DNA from: UBA6136 sp044351045
GTDB taxonomy: Bacteria; Pseudomonadota; Gammaproteobacteria; Methylococcales; Methylococcaceae
Length of the DNA: 64,000 bases
Reading direction: 5' to 3'
Assembly: GCA_044351045.1 (NCBI GenBank)
Contig: JBILGM010000008.1
Coordinates: 1-64,000, forward strand
Position numbers and translations under genes: made by a program. Positions 44,021-52,586 of this stretch are shown here, one piece after another (positions within the stretch are counted from its first letter, which is position 1; every line of letters starts with the position of its first letter). The notes under the pieces are model-generated. The model worked only from the letters and a program-made list of their open reading frames with translations. It was not told the origin of the DNA and searched no databases.

Positions 44021-46507
44021 TCAAAGCCCCCGCAATACCCACATCGGACTCATTTGGGTGACGCGGCGGGTGTTCCAGTAACCCGCCCAGCCAATCACGA
44101 GAGCAGAAAGCATCGGCACCAGTAGCCAATAGCCACCGTGCAGGTGAAATGGTAGGTCCAGCACTTTTCGGTACATGATCCAGACGATGCTTTCCGAGAT
44201 CACCACGGAAAGTAAACCGGCCAGCAGGCCAAGCGCGGAAAATTCAACCCATTGCGCGATGCGGAGCAGTCGGCTGCGGGCGCCCAGGGATCGCATCACG
44301 GTATCTTCATGGATGCGTTCATCAAGTGTGGACTTGACCGTGGCAAATAACACGGTGAATCCAGCCGCCAACGCCAATCCCAGAATGAATTCAATGGCCA
44401 GCGAGAGTTGCTGAAGAATGGCCTGAAACTGTCCCAGCAATTTGCCGACATCCAGCAGGGTCATGCCGGGAAAGGCTTTCGCCATGCGCGTCAATACGGA
44501 TTTTTGTTCCGGCGGTAGATAAAAGCTGTTGAGCCAGGTGTGGGGGTAGGTGTCCAGCGTGCCCGGCGAGAAGATCATGTAGAAATTGGGCGTCATTCGG
44601 TCCCAGTGGACGGTTCGAATACTGCCGACGCGGGCCTCCAGGGATTGGCCGCCGATGTTGAAGAGCAACTGGTCGCCGAGCTTCACGCCGAGACGCTCCG
44701 CCAGATCTCGCTCCATTGAGACACCGGTCCCAGCGGCGGGATTCGGCCATTGGCCGGCGACAATGCGATTGTCCGGAGGCAGCGTATCGCTCCAGGTCAG
44801 GCTGAGTTCGCGGTTGATGGCACCTTCCGCCCGGGCATCCTTGCCGGCGCGGGACATGACGTCCTGGCCGTTGATTGACATCAGTCGCCCGCGAACGATC
44901 GGATAGATATCGCTCCCGGGAATGTTTTCCTGCTTCAGAAAGTCCCGAAATAGCGCCAGGTCGGTATCGAAAAGATTCAGTGCGAAATGATTGGGTGCAT
45001 CGGCAGGCAGTTGCTGCCGCCACTGGCCGATTAGTTCGGTGCGCACCAGCAGGATGATCTGCATCGCTACCAGGGTGATGCTGAAGGCCAGAATCTGGGC
45101 GACGCCTAGTTGTGGGCGTCGGGTGAGTTGCTTCAGGCCAATACGGGCTGGTAAAGGCACATGCGGAATTAGCCGTTGGCCAAGATTCAGCAAGGCATAT
45201 CCCATGGCGGCAAACAACAGGACCAGAAGACTGCTGACTCCAATGACCGATAGCGTGGTTTTCCAGTCTTCGGTGTAGCGCCACATGAGTAGACTCAGGG
45301 TTATCAAACTAAAGCCGTAAACGAGTCGGGCGCTGGAAGGCATCGGTTCGAGATCGCGCCGGAGCACCCGCAGAGGTGGCAACCGTCGCAGCCGTAACAC
45401 GGGAGGTAGCGCAAAGCCCGCCAGAATCAGGAAGCCCAGTCCGCCACCCAGCAGCCAGGAGGGCAGGCCGGGTTCAACCAGTGCCTGTGGCAACAGCGGC
45501 CTGACCAGGTGCACGATACCGGCCTGCAGACCCCAGCCCGCCAGAGTGCCGATGGGAATGATCATCAGGCCAACGATCAGAAACTGCAGACAGGCGATCA
45601 GCAAAACGTCCCGCTTACTTGCCCCCAGGCATTTGAGCATCGCAGTCAGATCATAATGACGCTCGGTGTAGCGTCTTGCACTCATGACAATGGCGACTCC
45701 GGCGATGAGCACCACAGCAATGCTGGCCAGGCCGAGATAGCGTTCCGCCCTTTCCATGGCCTTACCCAGTTCCGGCCGATCCTCATGAATGTCGGTGATA
45801 TGTTGCCCGGGCTGAAGCTGGGGCTTCAGCCACCGTTTCAGCTTGAGCACCTCGGCATTGGTCCCGCTGAACAGCGAGTAATAATGCACATGACTACCGG
45901 GCTGAACGACCCGAGTGGCCTCAAGATCCGCCTGATTGATGAGCACTCGGGGTGAAAGGCTGTAGACATCACCCCGACGGTCCGGCTCATAGGCGATCAG
46001 GCGGGTGATCCGCAACGTTTTTTCGCCAACCGTCAGGGTGTCACTCATGGCCAGCATCAGGGCCGAGAGGATGTGCGGCTCCAGCCACACCTCGCCCGGA
46101 GCGGGCACGTCACGGGTTTCCAGCGCCTCGCCTCCGGGCTGGTTCGTGGTTTTGAGATGACCACGCAATGGATAGCCTTTCGGGACTGCCTTGACACCGA
46201 CCAGCAGCAGTTCTTCGTTCTCGACCAGGACCGTAGAAAACTCAGTCGTGACTGCCGATTCGAGACCCTGCCTTCTGGCTTCCTCTATCCAGGATTGCGG
46301 AGGCGGGAGGTGGCCATTGACAGAGAGATCTGCACCGAGAAACTCTGCGGCCTGCAGATTCATACTTCGATGCAGTCGATCGCCCAGCATATGCACGGCC
46401 GTCGCTGCAGCAACCGCAATCAGCAGGGCAGCGGCCAGTAGGCTCAGTTCCCCGCTGCGCCAGTCGCGCGATACCAGTTTCAGCGCCAGTCCGGCTAGCC
46501 GGTTCAT
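44021..46507 (-). CDS. ybbP: ABC transporter permease, FtsX-like (YbbP type)
   Basis: This 828-residue membrane protein has ten predicted helices in the pattern of E. coli YbbP. One helix sits near the N-terminus (LSLLAAALLIAVAAATAVH), then a large periplasmic domain. Two FtsX blocks follow (VVLIAGVAIVMSARRYTERH with CLGASKRDVLLIACLQFL, and LALAAGFTVLFATVKSTLDE with SLGARSRLLRIAQWVEF), ending RRVTQMSPMWVLRGL. The pair probably acts as a mechanotransducer or extractor of envelope substrates rather than an importer; the substrate is unknown. It overlaps ybbA by 4 bases. Confidence 0.92.
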   Translation of the reverse strand: MNRLAGLALKLVSRDWRSGELSLLAAALLIAVAAATAVHMLGDRLHRSMNLQAAEFLGADLSVNGHLPPPQSWIEEARRQGLESAVTTEFSTVLVENEELLLVGVKAVPKGYPLRGHLKTTNQPGGEALETRDVPAPGEVWLEPHILSALMLAMSDTLTVGEKTLRITRLIAYEPDRRGDVYSLSPRVLINQADLEATRVVQPGSHVHYYSLFSGTNAEVLKLKRWLKPQLQPGQHITDIHEDRPELGKAMERAERYLGLASIAVVLIAGVAIVMSARRYTERHYDLTAMLKCLGASKRDVLLIACLQFLIVGLMIIPIGTLAGWGLQAGIVHLVRPLLPQALVEPGLPSWLLGGGLGFLILAGFALPPVLRLRRLPPLRVLRRDLEPMPSSARLVYGFSLITLSLLMWRYTEDWKTTLSVIGVSSLLVLLFAAMGYALLNLGQRLIPHVPLPARIGLKQLTRRPQLGVAQILAFSITLVAMQIILLVRTELIGQWRQQLPADAPNHFALNLFDTDLALFRDFLKQENIPGSDIYPIVRGRLMSINGQDVMSRAGKDARAEGAINRELSLTWSDTLPPDNRIVAGQWPNPAAGTGVSMERDLAERLGVKLGDQLLFNIGGQSLEARVGSIRTVHWDRMTPNFYMIFSPGTLDTYPHTWLNSFYLPPEQKSVLTRMAKAFPGMTLLDVGKLLGQFQAILQQLSLAIEFILGLALAAGFTVLFATVKSTLDERIHEDTVMRSLGARSRLLRIAQWVEFSALGLLAGLLSVVISESIVWIMYRKVLDLPFHLHGGYWLLVPMLSALVIGWAGYWNTRRVTQMSPMWVLRGL

Positions 46508-47220
46508 GCCGAGTCACCCGAAATCAAACGACCACCATCCAGTTGCAGTGTGCGGTCGCAACGCTCTGCCAGGGCGGGGTCATGGGTGACGAGCACCAAG
46601 GTGGTACGCTGATCCTGGTTGAGGCGAAAAAGCAGGTCGATGATGGTCTGTCCGGTCTTTTTGTCGAGATTGCCGGTCGGTTCGTCGGCAAAGAGAATGG
46701 CTGGTTGGGTAACAAAGGCCCGCGCCAGGGCAACACGTTGTTGTTCGCCCCCCGAAAGCTGGCGGGGGGAGTGGTGGATGCGCTCACTCAATTGCACCTG
46801 ATCGAGCATGGTCATCGCGCGGCGCCGTGCCTCCCTCGTACCGTTGAGTTCAAGTGGTAGCATGACGTTTTCCAGTGCATTGAGATGGGGGATCAGCTGA
46901 AAAGACTGGAAAACGAAGCCGATGTGCTGGCCGCGAATCCGGGCACGGCCATCCTCGTCAAAGTCTGTCAGGCATTCGCCAGCCACCCAGATTCGTCCCT
47001 CGGAGGGGGGATCCAGTCCGGCTAGAAGGCCCAGCAGGGTTGACTTGCCGGACCCGGAGGCGCCCACAATGGCCACTGTCTCAGCAGGTTTGATCGCCAG
47101 ATTGACTGCTGTCAATATATCAAGCCGGCCCTCGGCGGAGGCAACATGCTTGCCGATTTGCTCGGCTTTGATGACGGATTCGGCGTGCGGGTCCAAACTG
47201 TTCACAAGAGTGTCTGACAT
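46504..47220 (-). CDS. ybbA: ABC transporter ATP-binding protein (YbbA, LolD/MacB-like)
   Basis: This 238-residue ATPase has Walker A GASGSGKSTLLGLLAG, the Q-loop in FVFQSFQLIPHLNALENVML, the signature QLSGGEQQRVALARAFV, Walker B ILFADEPTGNLD and the H-loop LVTHDPAL. It belongs to the o228/MacB group that powers FtsX-type permeases, here the adjacent YbbP. Its ATG (47220-47218) overlaps the divergent tesA ATG (47219-47221), the compact ybbA/tesA arrangement known from E. coli. Confidence 0.93.
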   Translation of the reverse strand: MSDTLVNSLDPHAESVIKAEQIGKHVASAEGRLDILTAVNLAIKPAETVAIVGASGSGKSTLLGLLAGLDPPSEGRIWVAGECLTDFDEDGRARIRGQHIGFVFQSFQLIPHLNALENVMLPLELNGTREARRRAMTMLDQVQLSERIHHSPRQLSGGEQQRVALARAFVTQPAILFADEPTGNLDKKTGQTIIDLLFRLNQDQRTTLVLVTHDPALAERCDRTLQLDGGRLISGDSA

Positions 47221-47866
47221 GATTCGAATCGTTATGCTGTTGATGGCTCTGGTCTGGTCGATCTGCCCCAGGGCAGAGTCATTGTTGGTGGTGGGCGATA
47301 GTATCAGCGCCGGTTATGGCTTGGACAAGTTGGAGGAGGGCTGGGTGGCTCTGCTTCAGGAAAAACTCAAGCCACGCGGCATCGAGGTCGTCAATGCAAG
47401 CATCTCCGGTGATACCACGGCAGGTGGTCTGGCACGCATCGATGCTTTGCTGGAGCGGGTGCGGCCCGCCTGGGTGCTGCTCGAACTTGGGGGTAACGAT
47501 GGTTTGCGTGGCCTGACTCCAGCCCAGATGAATGCTAACCTGACCGGCATGATCGGAAAGGCCCGGGCCTTCAAGGCGCAGGTGCTTTTGATGGGCATGC
47601 AAATACCTCCCAATTATGGCAAGCGGTATGCCGAGATGTTCCAGCGGGTTTATGGTGAGGTCGCGCAAAACTCCGGCGTCGGATTGGTGCCGTTTCTGCT
47701 GGAGGGCGTGGGTGGTCAGGATTCGATGATGCAGGCGGATGGGATTCATCCGAATAGGTCGGCGCAGCCGGTTTTGCTGGAGCAGGTCATGAAACAACTG
47801 GCACCGATGCTGACAGCCAGGACTGCTCAAGACTCTACCTTGGAGTCTCCCGCAATGGGAAAATGA
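47219..47866 (+). CDS. tesA: Multifunctional acyl-CoA thioesterase I/protease I/lysophospholipase L1
   Basis: This 215-residue SGNH hydrolase has a signal peptide MIRIVMLLMALVWSICPRAE and acts in the periplasm. The four blocks are visible: VVGDSISAGYG (Ser nucleophile), the block II Gly in ASISGDTTAGG, ELGGNDGLRG (Asn) and ADGIHPN (Asp, His). The start is ATG 47219; the frame is open further upstream but would run through ybbA on the other strand. The genomic partner on the other strand is ybbA-ybbP. Confidence 0.93.
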   Translation: MIRIVMLLMALVWSICPRAESLLVVGDSISAGYGLDKLEEGWVALLQEKLKPRGIEVVNASISGDTTAGGLARIDALLERVRPAWVLLELGGNDGLRGLTPAQMNANLTGMIGKARAFKAQVLLMGMQIPPNYGKRYAEMFQRVYGEVAQNSGVGLVPFLLEGVGGQDSMMQADGIHPNRSAQPVLLEQVMKQLAPMLTARTAQDSTLESPAMGK

Positions 47867-47922
47867 CCATCACAAGGGGCGCTTTCCTGCTAGACGAACC
47901 AAACACCTAAGACTATTAAGCC

Positions 47923-48282
47923 ATGACAATCGAACTGAATGCTTTTCTTGCGCAGGTGAAAGCCGACCATTCGGTTGAGTTCAAGGACACGATCGCTGTT
48001 ATCAGCCACCATTACCATTACACGCCAATCCGCTTTACCAATGGCTTGGGCGAGGGTGCAGTGATCAATGAACCAGGAACCAATGAAGGTTCCTGCAAGA
48101 TTTTCTGTTTTGCCCGCCTCCATGATTTGAGTGAGCCGCAAACCCTGGCACTTTTTGGCGGCTATTACCGTGATGATGTGCTCGGAAACCCGGAGGGCCG
48201 GGATCATGGCAATATCCGGAATTTCATGAAATATGGTTGGGGTGGAATTTGCATTGAGGGTGAGGCACTTCGTGCCATCTAG
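47923..48282 (+). CDS. HopJ family protein
   Basis: This 119-residue protein matches the HopJ type III effector family: FKDTIAVISHHYHYTPIRFT, EGSCKIFCFARLH, FGGYYRDDVLGNPEG and HGNIRNFMKYGW. The family name comes from a Pseudomonas syringae candidate effector, but it is widespread in bacteria without type III secretion, so a housekeeping role is more likely and remains unknown. No secretion genes are nearby. It stands between tesA and the CarS-like gene. Confidence 0.85.
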   Translation: MTIELNAFLAQVKADHSVEFKDTIAVISHHYHYTPIRFTNGLGEGAVINEPGTNEGSCKIFCFARLHDLSEPQTLALFGGYYRDDVLGNPEGRDHGNIRNFMKYGWGGICIEGEALRAI

Positions 48283-48302
48283 CCGCTTGATCTCCGCGGA
48301 TC

Positions 48303-48803
48303 ATGTTGTATAAATGGGTTTGGCTGGACTGCCAACTCCTGTTCCTGCTGATGGTCGCGAATGGCACGCCGATCGTCATGAAGCGGATGTTTGCCGATAA
48401 GGGAGCCTGGCCGGTGGATGCAGGCTGGCTCTTGCCGTTGGACGGTCACCCCCTGTTGGGAAAATCCAAAACCTGGCGAGGGATTGTTTCCTCGCTGTTG
48501 GCAACCGGATTGGGCGCCCTGGTAACGGGCTGGTCATTTGAGGTGGGAGTTTTCATCGGTCTCTGGGCTATGGTTGGCGATCTTTTTTCTAGTTTCATCA
48601 AGCGCCGACTAGCGTTTTCACCCAGTGCCATGGCGCTGGGACTCGACCAGATTCCCGAGTCACTTTTTCCGCTCTGGGCGATGCGGAGTGAGTGGGCGCT
48701 GACCTTGGGTTCTGGTTTTGGATTGGTCATGGCTTTTTTTGTGCTGGAACTCTGGTTGTCTCGATGGCTCCACAAGCTGCATATTCGGGAACAGCCTTAC
48801 TGA
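48303..48803 (+). CDS. CDP-archaeol synthase-like (DUF46/CarS) membrane protein
   Basis: This 166-residue protein has about four membrane helices. VANGTPIVMKRMF, LDGHPLLGKSKTWRGIVSSL and LWAMVGDLFSSFIKRRLAFS match the DUF46/CarS branch of the CdsA superfamily, where archaeal members make CDP-archaeol. Bacterial members are known in sequence but their lipid substrate is not established; CDP-diacylglycerol-like chemistry is an inference. It starts 20 bases after hopJ, possibly co-transcribed. Confidence 0.8.
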   Translation: MLYKWVWLDCQLLFLLMVANGTPIVMKRMFADKGAWPVDAGWLLPLDGHPLLGKSKTWRGIVSSLLATGLGALVTGWSFEVGVFIGLWAMVGDLFSSFIKRRLAFSPSAMALGLDQIPESLFPLWAMRSEWALTLGSGFGLVMAFFVLELWLSRWLHKLHIREQPY

Positions 48804-48881
48804 AACTTGTCGAGCAAAGGGCTCAGTTCATGTCTCGGCAGAATGAAACCTCACAGAGCCGCCGACCATAGAAAATTGACG

Positions 48882-49520
48882 ATGGAAAAAAATCTCACCA
48901 ACCAAACCATCGCATTGGCCGGTTTGGCCCAGGCGGTCACCCTGGTGCAGCAGATCGCGAAGCGGGGCCATGCAGATCAGGAGGCCATGGAGGTTTTGAT
49001 TGTCAGCACCCTGAAAATCGATGCCGATGACATTCTTGATGTCTACGGTGGTCTGGCCGGTCTAAAAACGGGGCTCCGGCAACTGGAAAGGCAACTGACG
49101 GAACCTCGGCAAGTGGACCCTGAATTGGCACGCTATGCTTCAACGCTGATGTATCTCGAGCAGAGTGTCATGAAGCAACCGGCGATGACCGAGGCTATCG
49201 GCGTTGCCGTCAAGCGCGCTCAGGCGAACGCGGAAAAAGCAGGTCATGTGCTGGATGATGACGTTTTGGCAGCGCTCGCCTATGGTTACCAGCAGACCTT
49301 GAGCCAGCTCAAACCAAGGGTTATCGTCTCCGGCGAACAGCGCCATCTGTCCGATCAGCAAAACGGCAATCGCATACGTGCGCTGCTTCTGGCCGGTGTC
49401 CGCTCAGCGCTACTCTGGCGGCAGGCCGGCGGCGTGCGCTGGATTTTCCTGTTTATCCGCGCCAAATTGCAGCGGGAGGCGCGACGTCTTCTGGACACCA
49501 TTGACAAGGCTGCCGTGTGA
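48882..49520 (+). CDS. hflD: High frequency lysogenization protein HflD homolog
   Basis: This 212-residue, mostly helical protein starts MEKNLTNQTIALAGLAQAVT and contains LKTGLRQLERQL, YASTLMYLEQSVMK, LSQLKPRVIVSGEQRHL and IRALLLAGVRSALLWRQAGG, the HflD signature regions. In E. coli it is membrane-associated and binds phage lambda CII. The chromosomal role is unclear but the gene normally lies in mnmA-hflD-purB; neither partner is here. The frame is open 25 codons upstream; ATG 48882 fits the family start. Confidence 0.9.
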   Translation: MEKNLTNQTIALAGLAQAVTLVQQIAKRGHADQEAMEVLIVSTLKIDADDILDVYGGLAGLKTGLRQLERQLTEPRQVDPELARYASTLMYLEQSVMKQPAMTEAIGVAVKRAQANAEKAGHVLDDDVLAALAYGYQQTLSQLKPRVIVSGEQRHLSDQQNGNRIRALLLAGVRSALLWRQAGGVRWIFLFIRAKLQREARRLLDTIDKAAV

Positions 49521-49850
49521 TCAATCGTATTTGAGGTACTTGAAGCGGGGATCTTCCGGCGTGCCTTCGAATACCCCTGGGTGGCTTTGGGTCGGCTGCC
49601 ACTGGAGTACATCCTCTATCTCACCAGCTAGGACAAAGTCTTTCTCGGTAATGCCTTTTGCCGAATGCATGATTAGTTTGACGATCACACAACGTAAAGG
49701 ACAGGGTGAGGTCGGGATGATGCCAGGCCGCCTCGGCCAGATGCACCACTTTGTTGACTACCATCAGCGATGATTTACAGCCGCTGGTTCGGAATTTGCT
49801 TCGAATCCAGCCATTTTCGTAGTACAAGTGCGGTAGTTTGCCCTCAGGCG
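49521..49850 (-). pseudogene. Frameshifted pterin-4a-carbinolamine dehydratase
   Basis: The minus strand encodes LPHLYYENGWIRSKFRTSG, VVNKVVHLAEAAWHHPDL and TLSFTLC in one frame. After a single-base shift near 49695 it continues as VIVKLIMHSAKGITEKDF, LAGEIEDVLQWQPT and PEDPRFKYLKYD, ending at TGA 49523-49521. Together this is the C-terminal three-quarters of a PCD/DCoH family enzyme (HHPDL is the active-site motif) that recycles the pterin cofactor. Upstream of LPHLYY a stop and loss of similarity show the 5' end is also damaged. It lies convergent to hflD. Confidence 0.75.
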
Positions 49851-50251
49851 ACGCTCAATCACTCCTGAAGTGATCGTGATTTGGAACGGGGCAGGCATGG
49901 CTTCCATAGACATGGGGGTATGGGTGACGAAGTAGGGGGTCGGACTCTGTCAATCCACCGGAAAAGTCGTCATATAGGTGCTTCCTGCACTGCAGCGGCC
50001 CTTCCTGATTCGACAGACTCCAACCGGTTTGTTTATCATCCCTTACTCTTCATGTCTTTGACAAGGCGGGCTCTGGTGCCTGCAAACACATGAAGTGGAG
50101 ATGCTTACATTACAAGCCGCTGGGATTCCTTAAGCCCTGAAAATGCTGCGCAAACGGCGGCAAGTCAGTTTTGGTTGGAGTGGCTCCAGTGCCATCACCC
50201 AGCTGACCGGAGTTGGCAAGGCGAGCGGCCATTTTAATTCTGGAAGGACCT
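49851..50251. other. Stretch without recognised gene between the pterin dehydratase remnant and hpf
   Basis: No protein, tRNA or strong terminator was recognised on either strand. The left part may be decayed 5' sequence of the pterin dehydratase gene and the right part presumably contains the hpf promoter. Short open frames here lack ribosome sites. Confidence 0.4.
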
Positions 50252-50620
50252 ATGCAATTACCACTAGAGATTACGTTTCGGGGGATTCCGCACTCCGATG
50301 CAGTAGAGACCCGAATTCGCGAAAAAGCGGCCAAGCTGGAGCAGTATTGCCACAACATCACCAGCTGCCGGGTGGCGGTTGAGGCGGAACACCACAACCA
50401 TCATCAAGGTAACCTTTACAAGGTCAGGATCGACATCAGCGTCCCGAACAAGCACATCGTGGTCAGCCGTGATCATCACGACAAGCAGGCGCATGAAGAC
50501 GTGTACGTGGCTCTGCGCGATGCGTTTTCAGCGGCGGCACGTCAATTGGAGGAATATGTCCGGATGCAGCGTGGTGAAGTAAAGCACCACGAAAAGCCCA
50601 CGGCAGGCGAAGAAATCTAA
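50252..50620 (+). CDS. hpf: Ribosome hibernation promoting factor / ribosome-associated inhibitor
   Basis: This 122-residue protein starts MQLPLEITFRGIPHSDAVET. The core RIREKAAKLEQYCHNITSC, NLYKVRIDISVPNKHIVVSR and EDVYVALRDAFSAAARQLEEY is the beta-alpha-beta fold of HPF/YfiA that sits in the mRNA/tRNA channel of the 30S subunit in resting cells. The tail is short, so this is the short type. GGAAGGA five bases before ATG 50252 fixes the start. The terminator at 50635 follows. rpoN and ptsN, frequent neighbours of hpf, are absent. Confidence 0.88.
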   Translation: MQLPLEITFRGIPHSDAVETRIREKAAKLEQYCHNITSCRVAVEAEHHNHHQGNLYKVRIDISVPNKHIVVSRDHHDKQAHEDVYVALRDAFSAAARQLEEYVRMQRGEVKHHEKPTAGEEI

Positions 50621-50629
50621 ATGACCGAT

Positions 50630-51124
50630 CTAGGCGGGGCATGACGGCTTGCTGTCATGCCCCGTTTTAGTGTCCGCTTTCCCAAGAAAAATAACTTGGC
50701 TGCAAGACGCAATGTCCTGCCAGCACCGGTGCCTGGGATCGACCAGCATCCATAGAAATCCCAGCCCCAACACAGCCGTGCTTAATATCGCAACGACGCA
50801 GCGTATGAGGGCCTGTCGCCCGCTCATCGGCTGACCGTCCGCTCCGATGACCTGAATTTTCCAGGCGCGCATGCCAAGGGTTTGTCCGCCATGGGTCCAG
50901 AACCAGCCAAAAAATGCCATGGCGGTGACGATCAGGCACCCGGAATAGACGGGATCATGGGCCGGAAAGGCTTCGCCTCCCCGAAAGGTCAGCAAAGCAA
51001 CGGTGGTCAGAAACAGAATGGCAGTTAAGAGTATCCAGTCATAAACCAATGCGGCCAGTCGTCGCCAAAGCCCGGCGGGTTCGAGTGCCGCGATTTTGTC
51101 GGGTTGGCGATGCCGATGCTTCAT
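50630..51124 (-). CDS. RDD family membrane protein
   Basis: This 164-residue protein begins with a short polar tail and the RDD signature LWRRLAALVYDWILLTAILF (Arg-Arg and Asp around the first helix). GGQTLGMRAWKIQVIGADGQ and RQALIRCVVAILSTAVLGLG follow, with four membrane helices in all. RDD proteins are linked to ion or sodium transport and envelope roles, but the function here is open. The 3' end codes across the hpf terminator. The upstream small membrane protein overlaps by 4 bases. Confidence 0.88.
   Translation of the reverse strand: MKHRHRQPDKIAALEPAGLWRRLAALVYDWILLTAILFLTTVALLTFRGGEAFPAHDPVYSGCLIVTAMAFFGWFWTHGGQTLGMRAWKIQVIGADGQPMSGRQALIRCVVAILSTAVLGLGFLWMLVDPRHRCWQDIASCSQVIFLGKADTKTGHDSKPSCPA
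50635..50668. terminator. Rho-independent terminator of hpf
   Basis: CGGGGCATGAC (50635-50645), loop GGCTTGCT and GTCATGCCCCG (50654-50664) make a perfect 11-bp stem followed by TTTT on the plus strand. The stem lies inside the last codons of the convergent RDD gene, so it also ends that message or is read through by it. Confidence 0.85.
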
Positions 51125-51333
51125 GGCGTTGGGTTGCTATCGTTCGCCCCCGCTGTCCTGGCGAAAACGGCGCCAAAGTACATGGACACGTATACCAAAG
51201 CGGAAACCAGCACTGTCGTTAGAAGGACTGGTGGCCGGATCAGGGGCAGAAAAATAAGCAGTGAAAAAAGGGCCACAAAAGCGCTGGCATGAAGCGGGTG
51301 CGACAGCATTTCGTTCAGTCTGATTTTAAGCAT
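51121..51333 (-). CDS. Small two-helix membrane protein
   Basis: This 70-residue protein has two hydrophobic helices (about 17-34 and 36-58; FVALFSLLIFLPLIRPPVL, VLVSALVYVSMYFGAVFA). It lies directly upstream of the RDD gene with a 4-base overlap, which supports that it is real and co-expressed. Not recognised as a named family. The 168 bases before it (51334-51501) carry no gene. Confidence 0.65.
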   Translation of the reverse strand: MLKIRLNEMLSHPLHASAFVALFSLLIFLPLIRPPVLLTTVLVSALVYVSMYFGAVFARTAGANDSNPTP

Positions 51334-51501
51334 GGTATCTCTATGTTTGGTTGGCTGAGGGGGGTGAATCGGACTTTGAATTATAGGGTCGTCAGAGGTT
51401 TGTTGAGTTCTGGGTGCAACGTTTAGTCGATCAAAGCGGACTAGCTGTTGCGGAGGCTAAACCGATCAAGCGTAAGCTACACTGGTGACCCGTTACTCCA
51501 G

Positions 51502-52146
51502 CTATTTCCGCGATGACGCAAGTTTTATTGCTTGGGCGAGGGTGTGGATCAGCCTCTGGGTCGCCGATTCGGGCGACGCCCCACAGGAGAGAATGCCGTC
51601 TTCGTGTCCGCCCATGGCAATCACCTGAAAAGGGTTTTCGTCAAGCATGTCGGCAACGCATGCAGCCATCGCCGGGGTACCATAAGTCACAGCGGGGTCA
51701 GTGACGGCGATGCCGAGCGATCTGGCATGGGTCCATAGCTCGGGCGAGTGGACGTGGAGGACGCATTGGATGGTCGAGGACGCCAGGTAGGCGGCACCAT
51801 GAGTAAGGGCTTCGGAGGAGGGGGCGATCGTCCCCTCGGCGAAAATCAGGTTGCGATGAACATCGCAGCGATCGACCCTGGAGTAATGACTAGCGGAGAG
51901 CTGTGGCAAGCCCCCGGTCTGAGTGCCACTGATCAGGAAGCTGTCCGCAGAAATTCGCAGACTCACGTTGCCATAAGCGAGTCCGCCATAACGGTTGCGG
52001 TCCTGGCCGGTGAGATTGAGCAGAAAAAGGACTCTCCGCCAGGCATCCAGTTCTGCGCAGAGACCCCAGTGCGGTGGTTGAGCGCCCTTGAAGTCGAGTT
52101 GATACTGGGTGACGCCTTCCATTTCGGCCGTTATCTCCTGGATCAT
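51502..52146 (-). CDS. Class II aldolase/adducin family protein (MtnB/FucA-like)
   Basis: This protein of about 214 residues has the class II aldolase fold: RYGGLAYGNVSLRI and FLISGTQTGGL bind phosphate and substrate. EALTHGAAYLASSTIQCVLH, HVHSPELW and AMGGHEDGIL carry the metal-binding histidines and Glu. Members include fuculose-1-phosphate aldolase and methylthioribulose-1-phosphate dehydratase; no methionine-salvage or sugar genes are nearby, so the substrate is undecided. The open frame begins at a TTG (52167); ATG 52146 is chosen, with ATG 52125 also possible. Confidence 0.82.
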   Translation of the reverse strand: MIQEITAEMEGVTQYQLDFKGAQPPHWGLCAELDAWRRVLFLLNLTGQDRNRYGGLAYGNVSLRISADSFLISGTQTGGLPQLSASHYSRVDRCDVHRNLIFAEGTIAPSSEALTHGAAYLASSTIQCVLHVHSPELWTHARSLGIAVTDPAVTYGTPAMAACVADMLDENPFQVIAMGGHEDGILSCGASPESATQRLIHTLAQAIKLASSRK

Positions 52147-52225
52147 GGATCGCTGTCGCTGGGCCAAGGCGTGCTAAGCATTGGGGAAGTTTCCTGAATT
52201 AAGGTGAAAAAATAATCCTTCGGCT

Positions 52226-52231
52226 TATAAT
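52226..52231 (+). promoter_or_regulatory. Consensus -10 box before tRNA-Leu
   Basis: TATAAT at 52226-52231 is a perfect -10 hexamer 104 bases before the tRNA. The -35 position (GGTGAA at 52203-52208, 17-base spacer) is poor. The leader would be about 97 bases. Confidence 0.4.
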
Positions 52232-52334
52232 ACTTGGCTGACTCGCAAGGTTGTGTGCCGTTTGAGTGCGACGCAATGCTCGGCACGCGATTTTTGTGCG
52301 GAGCCCAGGGTGGCGACGGTGCGAGTCTGAATGC

Positions 52335-52419
<85 letters not shown>

Positions 52420-52586
52420 AGTTTTCCGTTGCGGCTATGGGTCATAGCATTGCTTGAATCTGTTGCTTGCCGCTGGTTGCAATAGTTTGCAAATCTGAAA
52501 AATTTTCCGGATTACGTTGCTCCCCTCCTGATATCAGTCAACGTAATTTCATGTCCTATCCAATTACTGTCTGAGGTGACTGCGAC

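Noticed and set aside
47923..48282. HopJ as evidence for a type III secretion system
   Set aside because: The family is widespread without such systems and no secretion or chaperone gene lies nearby.
50150..50251. Sigma-54 promoter upstream of hpf
   Set aside because: The TTGGTTGGAGTGGC stretch lacks the required GG/GC spacing.
52453..52480. CTTGAAT upstream of tig as a sigma-32 promoter
   Set aside because: The -35 resembles the heat-shock element but nothing like CCCCATnT stands 12-16 bases downstream.
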